NCBI RefSeq assembly: GCF_017313225.1
Contig: NZ_JAFLNE010000003.1
Location: forward strand, 464,692-528,691
Direction: 5' to 3'
From: Allomuricauda sp. CAU 1633
Lineage (GTDB): Bacteria; Bacteroidota; Bacteroidia; Flavobacteriales; Flavobacteriaceae
DNA: 64,000 bases
The position numbers and the translations under genes were made by a program. The stretch's first letter is position 1. Every line of letters starts with the position of its first letter. Positions 34,152-43,595 of this stretch are shown piece by piece. The notes under the pieces are model-generated. The model ran no database searches, had not been told where the DNA came from, and was given only the letters and a program-made list of their open reading frames with translations.

Positions 34152-36950
34152 TTATCTTATTAACATATTGTCCTTACTCTTGTCAAAAACGTACTCCAAT
34201 ACTTGAGCATGACGTCTTTTTGAACGCACGGCACTACCAGCGGCCGGGGCTCCGTAAAATCTTCGGGAAGCTACCCGAAATTGTTTGGCTTCATCCAAGT
34301 GCATCAACATATGGGCCCATGCCCCCATGTTTCTCGGCTCTTCTTGGGCCCAAACAATATCGTCTGCGTTTTTGTATTTCTTGATGATGCTACGCATTTC
34401 TTTAGCAGGCAATGGGAACAATTGTTCCACACGCACCAAGGCCACATCATCTCTGTTGAGTTCTTCCCTTTTGTCGACAAGATCATAGTAGAACTTACCG
34501 GTGCAGAACACGAGGGTCTTCACCTTGTTCACTTTGGCCTCCCCATCGTCAATGACCATTTGGAAACTTCCGTTAGCCATTTCTTCCTTAGTGGATACCA
34601 CTTTAGGATGTCTCAACAAGCTCTTTGGTGTAAATACCACCAAGGGCTTACGGAATTTGGCCTTCATTTGTCTACGGAACAAATGGAACAGGTTGGCCGG
34701 AGTGGTCACATCGGCCACAAACATATTGTCCTTGGCACACAATTGGAGGTACCTTTCCATTCTAGCGGAAGAGTGTTCCGCCCCCTGACCTTCATAACCA
34801 TGGGGCAACAACAACACCAATCCATTCTGCAACTTCCATTTGTCTTCAGCAGCAGAAATATACTGATCTATAATGATTTGGGCACCATTACTGAAATCCC
34901 CGAACTGCGCTTCCCAAATGGTGAGCGTATTTGGACTTGCCATAGCGTAGCCATAATCGAATCCCATTACGGCATATTCTGATAGCAGGGAGTTGTAGAT
35001 ATGGAACTGTCCGTTTTGGTTTTTCCCCATCTCATTCAACAACACCACTTCTTCTTCGTGCATTTCTGTTTTGATGACCGCATGCCTATGCGAAAAAGTT
35101 CCCCTTTCCACATCTTGGCCCGTCATCCGAATGTCATATCCTTCCTCAATCAACGACCCATAGGCCAACAGTTCCCCCATGGCCCAATCCAATTTATTGT
35201 CCTTGAAGTACATGTCGTTACGAGCCTCAACCAATCGAACCAATTTTCTAAGGAACTTTTTATCCTCAGGAAGTTTGGTGATGCTCTTGGCCACCTCATC
35301 CAACTTCTTAAGGTCATAGGTAGTGTCCATGGATTTCAGCATCGCGTCTTCGGCGACCTGCTCAAATCCTTCCCATTCATCTTGCATGAAAGGAGTTATT
35401 CTGGTCTTTTCGATTTTGCGGGAGTCCAAAAGATCTTCCTCAAGATCGTTCTTGTATTTTTCTTCAAGTTCCTTTACGTAATTCTCGTCAATGACACCTT
35501 CAGCAATCAACTTTTCGGCATAAATATCTCTTGGATTCTTATGCTTGGAAATAGACTTATATAAAAGTGGCTGGGTAAACTTGGGCTCATCTCCTTCATT
35601 GTGACCGTACTTTCTATAGCCCAACAAATCCAAGAAAATGTCTCGCTTGTAGCGCATTCTGTATTCCAATGCAAAAGTTGTGGCGTGAACCACGGCCTCA
35701 GCATCATCGGCATTTACGTGAAGTACGGGAGAAAGGGTCACTTTACCCACATCAGTACAATAGGTAGACGATCTTGCATCCAAATAGTTGGTAGTAAATC
35801 CAATCTGGTTGTTCACCACAATGTGAATGGTACCCCCTGTAGTATACCCTTCCAAGCGCGCCATCTGAATTAATTCGTATACCACACCTTGTCCTGCAAA
35901 GGCAGCATCGCCATGAATCAGAATCGGTAATACCTCCGAGATTTCATCTGCATGGTCGCGATCTTGCTTGGCCCTGGAAATTCCCTCAACAATGGAATTA
36001 ACGGTTTCCAAGTGCGATGGGTTGGGAGCTATGTTCATATTGACCATTTTCCCGGAATCCGTCTCCCGTTTGGAGGTCCAACCCAAATGATATTTTACAT
36101 CCCCATCAAAGATGGTTTCTTCGTAATCTTTGCCATCGAACTCACTAAAAATATCCTTGGGCGATTTTCCAAAGATATTGGTGAGCACATTCAATCGGCC
36201 CCGGTGGGCCATTCCCATCACAAATTGTTTTACGCCCTTATCCGCAGCTTTTTCAATAATGACATCCAACGCGGGAATCAAGGATTCGCCACCTTCCAAA
36301 GAGAATCGCTTCTGCCCCACATATTTGGTGTGCAAGAAGCTTTCAAAGGAAACCGCTTCGTTCAACTTTCGAAGGATATTCTTTTTCTCGTCAGCTGAAA
36401 AATTAGGATGGTTGTCGTTTACATTGAGCCAATCCTGAATCCATTGAATACGTTCCGGGGTACGGATGTACATGTATTCCACGCCAATGGAATCACAATA
36501 AATGCGCTCCAAATGGGCAACAATCTCCTTTAATGAAGTGGAACCAATACCAAGGATTTTACCGGCATCAAAAACGGTATCCATATCTTCTTGGGACAAG
36601 CCAAAGTTGGCAATGTTCAAGGTAGGCTCATATTGTCTTCGGTCGCGTACGGGATTTGTTTTGGTGAACAAGTGACCTCGGGAACGGTAGCCATCAATCA
36701 AACGGATGACCTGAAACTCCTTTTGCAAGGTCTCTGGCATCTCCACTTGCTTTCCGTTGGAAAGCACCGCCATTCCATTCCTCTCGGATTCTATCCCCAA
36801 GTCCTCCAACGAACCTTCCAAACCGAAATCAAACCCTTGAAAAAAAGCCCTCCAACTGGGCTCAACACTATCAGGGTTCGTTAGGTATTTATCATACAGC
36901 TCCGCAAAAAATGAGGTATGCGCAGCATTTAAAAATGAATATTTGTCCAT
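34152..36950 (-). CDS. sucA: 2-Oxoglutarate dehydrogenase E1
   Basis: 932 aa. ThDP-dependent decarboxylation of 2-oxoglutarate. The N-terminal segment YSFLNAAHTSFFAELYDKYL is the E1o-specific extension. ThDP/Mg binding is visible in ILIHGDAAFAGQGVVYE and VNNQIGFTT, and the transketolase-type pyrimidine part in LLPHGYEGQGAEHSSARMERYLQLCA. The last ~130 residues are the family's C-terminal domain. ATG at 36950. First gene of a sucA-sucB unit. Confidence 0.97.
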   Translation of the reverse strand: MDKYSFLNAAHTSFFAELYDKYLTNPDSVEPSWRAFFQGFDFGLEGSLEDLGIESERNGMAVLSNGKQVEMPETLQKEFQVIRLIDGYRSRGHLFTKTNPVRDRRQYEPTLNIANFGLSQEDMDTVFDAGKILGIGSTSLKEIVAHLERIYCDSIGVEYMYIRTPERIQWIQDWLNVNDNHPNFSADEKKNILRKLNEAVSFESFLHTKYVGQKRFSLEGGESLIPALDVIIEKAADKGVKQFVMGMAHRGRLNVLTNIFGKSPKDIFSEFDGKDYEETIFDGDVKYHLGWTSKRETDSGKMVNMNIAPNPSHLETVNSIVEGISRAKQDRDHADEISEVLPILIHGDAAFAGQGVVYELIQMARLEGYTTGGTIHIVVNNQIGFTTNYLDARSSTYCTDVGKVTLSPVLHVNADDAEAVVHATTFALEYRMRYKRDIFLDLLGYRKYGHNEGDEPKFTQPLLYKSISKHKNPRDIYAEKLIAEGVIDENYVKELEEKYKNDLEEDLLDSRKIEKTRITPFMQDEWEGFEQVAEDAMLKSMDTTYDLKKLDEVAKSITKLPEDKKFLRKLVRLVEARNDMYFKDNKLDWAMGELLAYGSLIEEGYDIRMTGQDVERGTFSHRHAVIKTEMHEEEVVLLNEMGKNQNGQFHIYNSLLSEYAVMGFDYGYAMASPNTLTIWEAQFGDFSNGAQIIIDQYISAAEDKWKLQNGLVLLLPHGYEGQGAEHSSARMERYLQLCAKDNMFVADVTTPANLFHLFRRQMKAKFRKPLVVFTPKSLLRHPKVVSTKEEMANGSFQMVIDDGEAKVNKVKTLVFCTGKFYYDLVDKREELNRDDVALVRVEQLFPLPAKEMRSIIKKYKNADDIVWAQEEPRNMGAWAHMLMHLDEAKQFRVASRRFYGAPAAGSAVRSKRRHAQVLEYVFDKSKDNMLIR

Positions 36951-36987
36951 TATTCCTGTATTTCCAAAACTTTATGGAAAATTTTGT

Positions 36988-36995
36988 CAAAAATA
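36988..36995 (-). promoter_or_regulatory. -7 element upstream of sucA
   Basis: TATTTTTG on the minus strand, 37 bases before the ATG. No TTG at 17-23 bases upstream, so only the -7 part is supported. The remaining ~160 bases to the divergent gene at 37160 show nothing else convincing. Confidence 0.4.
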
Positions 36996-37159
36996 CGGGT
37001 TTTGCCTTTTATATAGGAGCGTTTTAACCAAATTATTGTCTTAAAAAAAGATGATTTCACAACTAGGGGGTCGAATCCATCTTAAAACAACAATTATGAA
37101 ATTATATGTCAATTTTCTAAAAAAAGCATACCTTGGTTTCCCAGCCAAAATAACCAACC

Positions 37160-38260
37160 ATGTCCAAGCTGAAAAACCGATACCTCTCTTTGGATGTCTT
37201 TAGGGGACTGGATGTTGCCCTAATGATTATTGTAAACTCCCCTGGAAATGGAAAAACCACCTTTTCACCGCTACTCCATGCCGAGTGGAATGGTTTTACC
37301 CTGACCGATTTGGTTTTCCCCACTTTTTTGTTCGTTGTGGGAAATTCCATGAGCTTTAGCATGAAAAAGTACGAAGAGATGGGCAACTCAGCCTTTTTCA
37401 AAAAGATTTTGAAACGGTTTGCGATTATCTTCCTACTCGGATTTTTGATGTACTGGTATCCATTTTTTGAAAATGGTCAACTAAAACCCTTGGCCGAGAC
37501 ACGCATTTTTGGGGTATTGCAACGCATTGCCCTCTGTTATTTGTTTGCTTCCATTTTATTACACTACGTGAAAACGAAAACGGCAATCATCCTCAGTATT
37601 GCGGCCTTGGTGCTTTATCATATTATATTGATTGCTTTTGGGGACCTAACCCTCACCGGAAATGCCGTACTGAAACTGGATACTTGGCTCATTGGACCCA
37701 ACCACATGTACCATGGGGAGGGCATTGCTTTTGACCCCGAAGGCCTGTTGAGCACCTTACCGGCCATTGTAAATGTAGTAGCGGGATACCTTACTGGGAA
37801 ATTCATTCAGAAGAATGGCCAAAATTTTGAAACCGTGGCCAAATTGATGATGATGGGCTTTATCCTTGTGTTTGCGGGATTGGCCTGGGACCTGTTGCTA
37901 CCCATCAACAAAAAATTATGGACAAGCTCCTTTGTGCTACTTACAAGCGGCATTGACCTCTTTGCAATAGCCATTTTGGTTTACCTTTTGGACATGAAGA
38001 AAACCAAAGGTTGGAGTTACTTTTTTGAAGTCTTTGGAAAGAACACCCTATTCATTTACCTACTTTCCGAAATATTTGTGATAAGTCTGTTCTCCATACC
38101 TGTTGAGGGAGGTTCGTTGTACCGATGGATTTCGGACAACATATTTATTTCAGTTGCTGGAGGTTATATGGGCTCCCTTTTATTTGCCCTTTGGATCATG
38201 TTTACCTGCTGGGCAGTAGGCTATTTTATGGACAAAAAGGGAATCTACGTGAAAGTGTAA
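37160..38260 (+). CDS. DUF5009/NagX-type membrane acyltransferase
   Basis: 366 aa with about ten hydrophobic helices. The N-terminus RYLSLDVFRGLDVALMIIVNSPG is the signature of bacterial NagX/heparan-alpha-glucosaminide acetyltransferase-like proteins, and the conserved LTDLVFPTFLFVVGNSM follows. Relatives are thought to move acetyl groups from cytoplasmic acetyl-CoA onto sugars on the other side of the inner membrane. Substrate cannot be told. Single gene, divergent from sucA. Confidence 0.88.
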   Translation: MSKLKNRYLSLDVFRGLDVALMIIVNSPGNGKTTFSPLLHAEWNGFTLTDLVFPTFLFVVGNSMSFSMKKYEEMGNSAFFKKILKRFAIIFLLGFLMYWYPFFENGQLKPLAETRIFGVLQRIALCYLFASILLHYVKTKTAIILSIAALVLYHIILIAFGDLTLTGNAVLKLDTWLIGPNHMYHGEGIAFDPEGLLSTLPAIVNVVAGYLTGKFIQKNGQNFETVAKLMMMGFILVFAGLAWDLLLPINKKLWTSSFVLLTSGIDLFAIAILVYLLDMKKTKGWSYFFEVFGKNTLFIYLLSEIFVISLFSIPVEGGSLYRWISDNIFISVAGGYMGSLLFALWIMFTCWAVGYFMDKKGIYVKV

Positions 38261-38268
38261 GGTTTCTT

Positions 38269-38625
38269 TTAAGAGCTGTATTTGTTCTTGAACCAAACTT
38301 TTTGCCATTCCCGTTTTAGGAGTAAAAAAGAAACTTCGGCTGAAATGTCCACAGCATCAGATGCTGAAATCTTTCGCACCTCATTTTCTGAAATATCAAC
38401 CACATACAAAAGATTGAGGTACTGATCAAACTTTTCAACAATCAACACATAGACTTTTTCGTGAAGAAGGGCTTTTAGTTCAGCAGGAGGAATATCAACA
38501 GAAAGTTTAATGGGAACGTTGGCCAGTTCAAAATCCTTTTTCAGCTGAAGCACCAATTTTTTATAGAGCTGCTCCTTTTGGGCCGTCTCCAATAATTCCA
38601 GACTATTGTTTATGTTGGATAGCAT
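38269..38625 (-). CDS. Small hypothetical protein
   Basis: 118 aa, soluble and mostly helical, with no signal peptide or known motif. The first 30 residues are helical (LELLETAQKEQLYKKLVLQLKKDF), and a strand-rich middle follows. It lies 32 bases downstream of the amidohydrolase on the same strand and 8 bases from the convergent DUF5009 gene end. Coding is supported by the clean frame filling the gap and by typical local codon use. Function unknown. Confidence 0.7.
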   Translation of the reverse strand: MLSNINNSLELLETAQKEQLYKKLVLQLKKDFELANVPIKLSVDIPPAELKALLHEKVYVLIVEKFDQYLNLLYVVDISENEVRKISASDAVDISAEVSFLLLKREWQKVWFKNKYSS

Positions 38626-38657
38626 ACCTAATTTACGACCAAAATGTATCTTAGGGT

Positions 38658-39935
38658 TTATTCGGATTTATATATTTTTCCTTCCTTCATTACAAAGACC
38701 GTATTTTTTAGCGTGCTCACATCTTTTTCGGGATTCCCCTCAACCGCAACAATATCGGCGATGTAACCTTCTTTGATCTGCCCTAAACTATCTTCCATAC
38801 CCAAGAGTTTCGCATTGGTTATCGTAGCAGAACGAAGAGCCTCCATAATGGGCATACCTCCTTCTACCATATATACAAACTCACTGGCATTCTCACCATG
38901 GGGAAACACCGCAGCATCCGTACCAAAAGCTATTGGGACACCCTTTTTATAGGCCATTTTGAACATGGCTTCTATTCTAGGACCGATTTCTCTGGCTTTT
39001 TGGGCAACAACCTCTGGATAATATCCTGGAATCTCAGCTTTGGCAGCAGCCTCTTTTCCTGCAGATATGGTAGGCACCAGATAGGTATGGTGCTCCACCA
39101 TTAGATCCATGGTAGCTTCACTCATTAAAGTTCCATGTTCAATGGTATTTATACCGCCCAAAATAGCTCTTTTTATCCCTTCATCTCCATGGGCATGGGC
39201 AGCTGTGAGCATATTATAGTCCTTGGCCGTTGAAGTTATTTCCTTTATCTCCTCAATGGTAAACTGAGGATTTTGACCGCTTTTGGCCACACTTAAAACA
39301 CCTCCCGTTGCCGTAATCTTAATGACATCCGCACCATCTTTATAACGTTGCCTTACGGCCTTTCTGGCATCTTCCGGAGAATTGACCACCCCCTCCTTTG
39401 GTCCAGGGTCTCCCATAAGATCTTTTTTCATACCATTGGTTGGGTCTGCATGACCTCCGGTAGTTCCAATGGCCTTACCGGCTGTAAAAATCCTTGGGCC
39501 AACAATGGCTCCTTTATTAATGGCATTCCGTAAAGCAATGTTTACACCACTTCCGCCCAAATCACGAACCGTGGTAAACCCAGCCATTAAGGTATTCTTT
39601 GCGTAGACTGTGGATTGAAGTGCCACATCAGCTTCATTCAATGTAAACTTCTGTATATAGGTATTTGGGCTGGATTGTCCTTCCATGTGCACATGCATGT
39701 CAATAAAACCCGGGAGCACTGTTTTATCTTTTAAGTCGATTACCGCAGCATCAGCAACGCCTGTTTGATATCCATTACCTATGGATTTAATCGTATTGCC
39801 TGAGATTATTATTGTCTTTTCGGTAAGAATCTTTCCTGAATTGACATCAACCAAACGACCACAATGCAGATACGTTTCTTGGCCTAATAAAATAGTAGTA
39901 AAAAGCGAAAGGAAAAGGGTAATCAGATGTTTCAT
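38658..39935 (-). CDS. Exported amidohydrolase-family metalloenzyme
   Basis: 425 aa with a signal peptide (MKHLITLFLSLFTTILLGQ). The amidohydrolase barrel has DMHVHMEG (first metal pair), IKITATGGVLS (likely carboxylated lysine), AHAHGDEG, EHGTLM and AFGTDAAVFPHG (metal aspartate), the full set for a binuclear site. It is of the imidazolonepropionase-like/Xaa-Pro dipeptidase-like type. The substrate is likely a peptide or cyclic amide from outside the cytoplasm. No operon partner except possibly the small downstream gene. Confidence 0.9.
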   Translation of the reverse strand: MKHLITLFLSLFTTILLGQETYLHCGRLVDVNSGKILTEKTIIISGNTIKSIGNGYQTGVADAAVIDLKDKTVLPGFIDMHVHMEGQSSPNTYIQKFTLNEADVALQSTVYAKNTLMAGFTTVRDLGGSGVNIALRNAINKGAIVGPRIFTAGKAIGTTGGHADPTNGMKKDLMGDPGPKEGVVNSPEDARKAVRQRYKDGADVIKITATGGVLSVAKSGQNPQFTIEEIKEITSTAKDYNMLTAAHAHGDEGIKRAILGGINTIEHGTLMSEATMDLMVEHHTYLVPTISAGKEAAAKAEIPGYYPEVVAQKAREIGPRIEAMFKMAYKKGVPIAFGTDAAVFPHGENASEFVYMVEGGMPIMEALRSATITNAKLLGMEDSLGQIKEGYIADIVAVEGNPEKDVSTLKNTVFVMKEGKIYKSE

Positions 39936-40020
39936 GATGGGGGTTAATTAGTTAGACCCCTAAAATACATATACATTCCCTCATTTCCATGGAAAAGAGC
40001 TTAGAGTACAATTGATTTTC

Positions 40021-40047
40021 AAAAAAAGCCTGTCCAAAAAGACAGGC
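40021..40047 (-). terminator. Intrinsic terminator after galE
   Basis: On the minus strand GCCTGTC-TTTTTG-GACAGGC (40047-40028) is followed by seven T residues (40027-40021). A 7-base perfect stem with U-tract, 20 bases after the galE stop. Confidence 0.9.
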
Positions 40048-40066
40048 CACTATGATATTAAGGTTG

Positions 40067-41083
40067 TTAACCTCTCACCTTCTTCTCCCATTCCCATGCC
40101 GATTTCATGGCTTCATCCAAGGTGGATTCCGCTTTCCATCCAAGGACCTCATTGGCCTTTGAAGTATCTGCATAGGCCTGGATAACATCTCCAGACCTTC
40201 TGTCCACGATTTTATAGTTTAATTTTTTTCCAGACACACGCTCAAAACTATGGATTACCTCCAATACCGAGCTACCGGTCCCAGTTCCAAGGTTAAAAAC
40301 CTCATAATTGTCTTCATTTTTGTCATTGAGCAAACGCTGCAATGCTTTTACATGCGCTTTTGCCAAATCCACTACGTGGATATAATCCCGAATACAGGTA
40401 CCATCCGGTGTTGGATAGTCATCGCCAAAAACCGATAATTGTTCCCGTAATCCAACTCCTGTTTGGGTTATATAAGGAACCAAGTTCTGAGGCACTCCCA
40501 AGGGCAACTCACCGATATTGGCACTGGGGTGTGCTCCAATAGGATTAAAATACCTAAGGGCAATGGCTTTAATATCTGGATTTACCTTACACGTATCCCG
40601 GATAATTTCCTCGCCAACTTGTTTTGTGTTTCCATAAGGTGATTCGGCGGGTTTTACAGGAGCGTCTTCGGTAATTGGCATTTTATCCGCTTGGCCATAC
40701 ACTGTGCATGAACTACTGAAAATAAAGCTGGCTCCTCCCTTTTTCTTTAACTCTTGAAGGATGTATACCAACACTCCCAAGTTATTTTCATAATACAACA
40801 AAGGCTTTTCCACACTTTCCCCAACAGCTTTTGATGCCGAAAAGTGGATTACGCCCTGAACATCGCTATGCTTTTTAAAGAAATTTTGGACTTTGGATTT
40901 TTCCCTCAGATCCAATTCTTCAAAAATGGGACGTTTCCCAGTAATGGCCTCAATCCCATCCAGCACATCGATGGATGAATTGGAAAGGTTATCAATGACA
41001 ACCACCTCAAAGCCTTCATTTTGCAATTCAACAACGGTATGGGAACCAATAAAACCCAATCCTCCCGTAACAAGTATTTTCAT
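40067..41083 (-). CDS. galE: UDP-glucose 4-epimerase
   Basis: 338 aa extended short-chain dehydrogenase. The NAD site is TGGLGFIGSHTVVEL at the N-terminus; the catalytic pair is in SSSCTVYG and ESPYGNTK (Tyr and Lys). It interconverts UDP-glucose and UDP-galactose for surface polysaccharide. It starts one base after the stop of the aminotransferase gene, so the two are one transcript ending at the terminator 40021-40047. Confidence 0.94.
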   Translation of the reverse strand: MKILVTGGLGFIGSHTVVELQNEGFEVVVIDNLSNSSIDVLDGIEAITGKRPIFEELDLREKSKVQNFFKKHSDVQGVIHFSASKAVGESVEKPLLYYENNLGVLVYILQELKKKGGASFIFSSSCTVYGQADKMPITEDAPVKPAESPYGNTKQVGEEIIRDTCKVNPDIKAIALRYFNPIGAHPSANIGELPLGVPQNLVPYITQTGVGLREQLSVFGDDYPTPDGTCIRDYIHVVDLAKAHVKALQRLLNDKNEDNYEVFNLGTGTGSSVLEVIHSFERVSGKKLNYKIVDRRSGDVIQAYADTSKANEVLGWKAESTLDEAMKSAWEWEKKVRG

Positions 41084-41084
41084 C

Positions 41085-42239
41085 TTATTTATTTACAAAG
41101 TCAATGACCAAGTTGGTAATAAATTGAATCTGTTCATCATCCAATTCGGTATGCATGGGGAGCGAGATCACTTCTTGTACCAATTGATTGGTCACCGGAA
41201 AATCCTCTTCATTGTAACGGTCATCCGCATACGCTTTTTGCTTGTGCAACGGAACTGGATAATACACACCACAGGGAACGTTGTTATCCTGTAAATGTTG
41301 TACCAATCCGTCCCTTTTCCCATTCAATATTTTGATGGTATACTGGTGGAACACATGACAATCACAGGTACTATTTCCTCCTTCACAGACACATGTGATT
41401 TTTGGCACCACAATGTTTTCCTGTCCCTCAAAAGCCTTACTGTATTTTGATGCGGCTTCCCATCGCTTTTTATTATACATATCCAATTTGGGAAGTTTTG
41501 CCCGTAAAACCGCAGCTTGAATGGAGTCTAAACGAGAGTTTACCCCAACTACATCGTGGTAATATCTTTTGTACATGCCATGGTTTACCATTCCCCGAAT
41601 GGTATGGGCCAGATCATCGTCATTGGTAAAAATGGCGCCGCCATCTCCATAGCACCCTAAATTCTTGGATGGGAAAAACGAGGTGGACGACACATGACCC
41701 ATGGTTCCTGCTTTCTGTTGTTTTCCATCTGCGGAAGTATAAGTAGCACCAATGGCCTGGGCATTGTCTTCTATCACATAAAGGTTATGCTTTTCGGCCA
41801 GCTCCATAATGGCATCCATATCAGCACATTGTCCAAATAGGTGAACAGGAACAATGGCCTTGGTTTTTGGGGTAATGGCTTTTTCAATGGCTTTTATATC
41901 GATGTTGAAGGTATCTGGTTCCACATCTACCAAAACCGGAGTTAAATTTAGCAGAGCAATGACCTCAACAGTAGCGGCAAAGGTAAAATCGGCGGTGATT
42001 ACCTCATCTCCCGGCTGCAAACCAAGTCCCATCATGCAAATTTGAAGGGCATCGGTACCATTGGCACAGGGAATTACGTGTTTTACACCCAAATATTCCT
42101 CCAGTTCCCTTTGAAAAGCATGCACATGGGGTCCGTTTATGAATGCCGAGGAATCCAAAATCTCTGCAATGGAATCATTGACCTCATTTTTTATGCCTTC
42201 GTATTGACCTTTAAGGTCGACCATTTGTATTTTTTTCAT
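41085..42239 (-). CDS. DegT/DnrJ/EryC1/StrS sugar aminotransferase
   Basis: 384 aa PLP enzyme of nucleotide-sugar metabolism. The N-terminus VDLKGQYEGIKNEVNDSI and the CANGTDALQICMMGLGL, VIEDNAQAIGAT and STSFFPSKNLGCYGDGG (PLP lysine in PSKNLG) motifs define the family, closest in style to WecE/WbpE-type enzymes. Unusually, a stretch near residue 285 reads CVCEGGNSTCDCHVF, a four-cysteine insertion just before the conserved HQYTI. It is followed one base later by galE, fitting cell-surface sugar synthesis. Confidence 0.9.
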   Translation of the reverse strand: MKKIQMVDLKGQYEGIKNEVNDSIAEILDSSAFINGPHVHAFQRELEEYLGVKHVIPCANGTDALQICMMGLGLQPGDEVITADFTFAATVEVIALLNLTPVLVDVEPDTFNIDIKAIEKAITPKTKAIVPVHLFGQCADMDAIMELAEKHNLYVIEDNAQAIGATYTSADGKQQKAGTMGHVSSTSFFPSKNLGCYGDGGAIFTNDDDLAHTIRGMVNHGMYKRYYHDVVGVNSRLDSIQAAVLRAKLPKLDMYNKKRWEAASKYSKAFEGQENIVVPKITCVCEGGNSTCDCHVFHQYTIKILNGKRDGLVQHLQDNNVPCGVYYPVPLHKQKAYADDRYNEEDFPVTNQLVQEVISLPMHTELDDEQIQFITNLVIDFVNK

Positions 42240-42318
42240 CCGAATAAATTATGCTTCAAAATTAAGAAATAAAGATGCCATAATGCCCTATTGATGAAAG
42301 AATGTATTTTAGCAAAAT

Positions 42319-43563
42319 ATGATGCTCTCGCGTTTTGTTTATTCGATGTTGGTAAAGCTGTCCTGGTACGCCCTACAAGTGATTGCTCTCTTCAATCCGA
42401 AGATAAAATTGTTTGTTTCTGGGCGAAAGGAGACGTTTGCTCAACTGGAAGCCACTCTTCTGGAAGGAAGCAAGTCCATCTGGATGCATGTGGCTTCATT
42501 GGGTGAATATGAACAAGGTCTGCCCATTTTGGAACAGCTTCGAAGCGCCTACCCCAATCATAAAATTGTATTGACTTTTTTCTCTCCATCTGGATATGAA
42601 GTGAAGAAAAACACATCTGCTGCCGATGTTGTGGTATATCTTCCCATGGATACGCTTTCAAATGCTTCCAAGTTTTTGGATAAGACTAATCCTGAACTTG
42701 CCATTTTCATCAAATACGAGATTTGGCCCAATTATCTGTACCAATTACAGCAAAGAAACATTCCTACCTTATTGGTATCTGGCCGCTTTTTAAAAAAACA
42801 GATTTACTTCAAACCCTTGGGGGGTTTTATGCGGAACAGCTTAAAAGCCATTTCCCATTTCTTTGTGCAAGATGAAACGTCGAAACGCCTATTGGAATCC
42901 ATCAATTTTAAAAACACAACTGTCAGCGGAGATACTCGTTTTGACCGAGTTTCTGAAATTTTAAAGCAGGACAACCATCTGGATTTCATGTCCAAATTCA
43001 AAGGGGATGCATTTTGCGTAGTAGCTGGCAGCACATGGCCAGAGGATGAGGAAATTTTGATCAATTTTATCAACAGCACCAAGCATCCGATCAAATTTGT
43101 CATAGCACCTCACCAAATAAAACAAGCCCATATTGACCATATTACCAGCGCCATTTCCAAAAAGACCATCTGCTATACCCAATTGGGCAATGAAGACCTT
43201 TCCAAATACGATGTGCTCATTATTGACACTATTGGCCTGCTGACCAAAATTTACAGCTATGCCGATGTGGCCTATGTGGGAGGTGGATTTGCCACAGGAC
43301 TGCACAATACCTTGGAACCTGCTGTGTTTGGTATTCCCGTTATCATCGGCCCCAATTTTAAAGGATTCAAAGAAGCTGATGATCTTGTGGCCCAAAAAGG
43401 CATTTTACCTATCCAGAATCAAGAAAACTTCACTGATTTGATGAATGGTTTTGTTACCCATCCTGAATCCGTCACGAAAACTGGAAAAATCAATTCAAAT
43501 TACATCAATACCAATTTGGGCGCAACCACTTTGGCAATGAATCATATTAAAGAAATTCTCTAA
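42319..43563 (+). CDS. waaA: 3-Deoxy-D-manno-octulosonic acid transferase
   Basis: 414 aa. It adds Kdo to lipid A at the inner membrane. An N-terminal membrane-associated segment (FVYSMLVKLSWYALQVIAL) leads into the GT-B fold, with IWMHVASLGEYEQGLP (catalytic Glu), FTFFSPSGYE-like text and YVGGGFATGLHNTLEPAVFGIPVIIGP in the C-terminal half. The start is ATG at 42319; a second ATG follows directly. Divergent from the sugar aminotransferase gene. Confidence 0.94.
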   Translation: MMLSRFVYSMLVKLSWYALQVIALFNPKIKLFVSGRKETFAQLEATLLEGSKSIWMHVASLGEYEQGLPILEQLRSAYPNHKIVLTFFSPSGYEVKKNTSAADVVVYLPMDTLSNASKFLDKTNPELAIFIKYEIWPNYLYQLQQRNIPTLLVSGRFLKKQIYFKPLGGFMRNSLKAISHFFVQDETSKRLLESINFKNTTVSGDTRFDRVSEILKQDNHLDFMSKFKGDAFCVVAGSTWPEDEEILINFINSTKHPIKFVIAPHQIKQAHIDHITSAISKKTICYTQLGNEDLSKYDVLIIDTIGLLTKIYSYADVAYVGGGFATGLHNTLEPAVFGIPVIIGPNFKGFKEADDLVAQKGILPIQNQENFTDLMNGFVTHPESVTKTGKINSNYINTNLGATTLAMNHIKEIL

Positions 43564-43595
43564 ATTTTAGTTAGCTTTAGCAAAATTGAGCCAAT

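Noticed and set aside
34281-34982. 233-codon plus-strand frame antisense to sucA
   Set aside because: It lies wholly opposite a conserved, certain gene and has a His/Phe-rich shadow composition.
37096-37203. 36-codon frame before the DUF5009 gene
   Set aside because: Short, overlaps the certain start of the next gene in another frame, and has no RBS, helix or signal feature.
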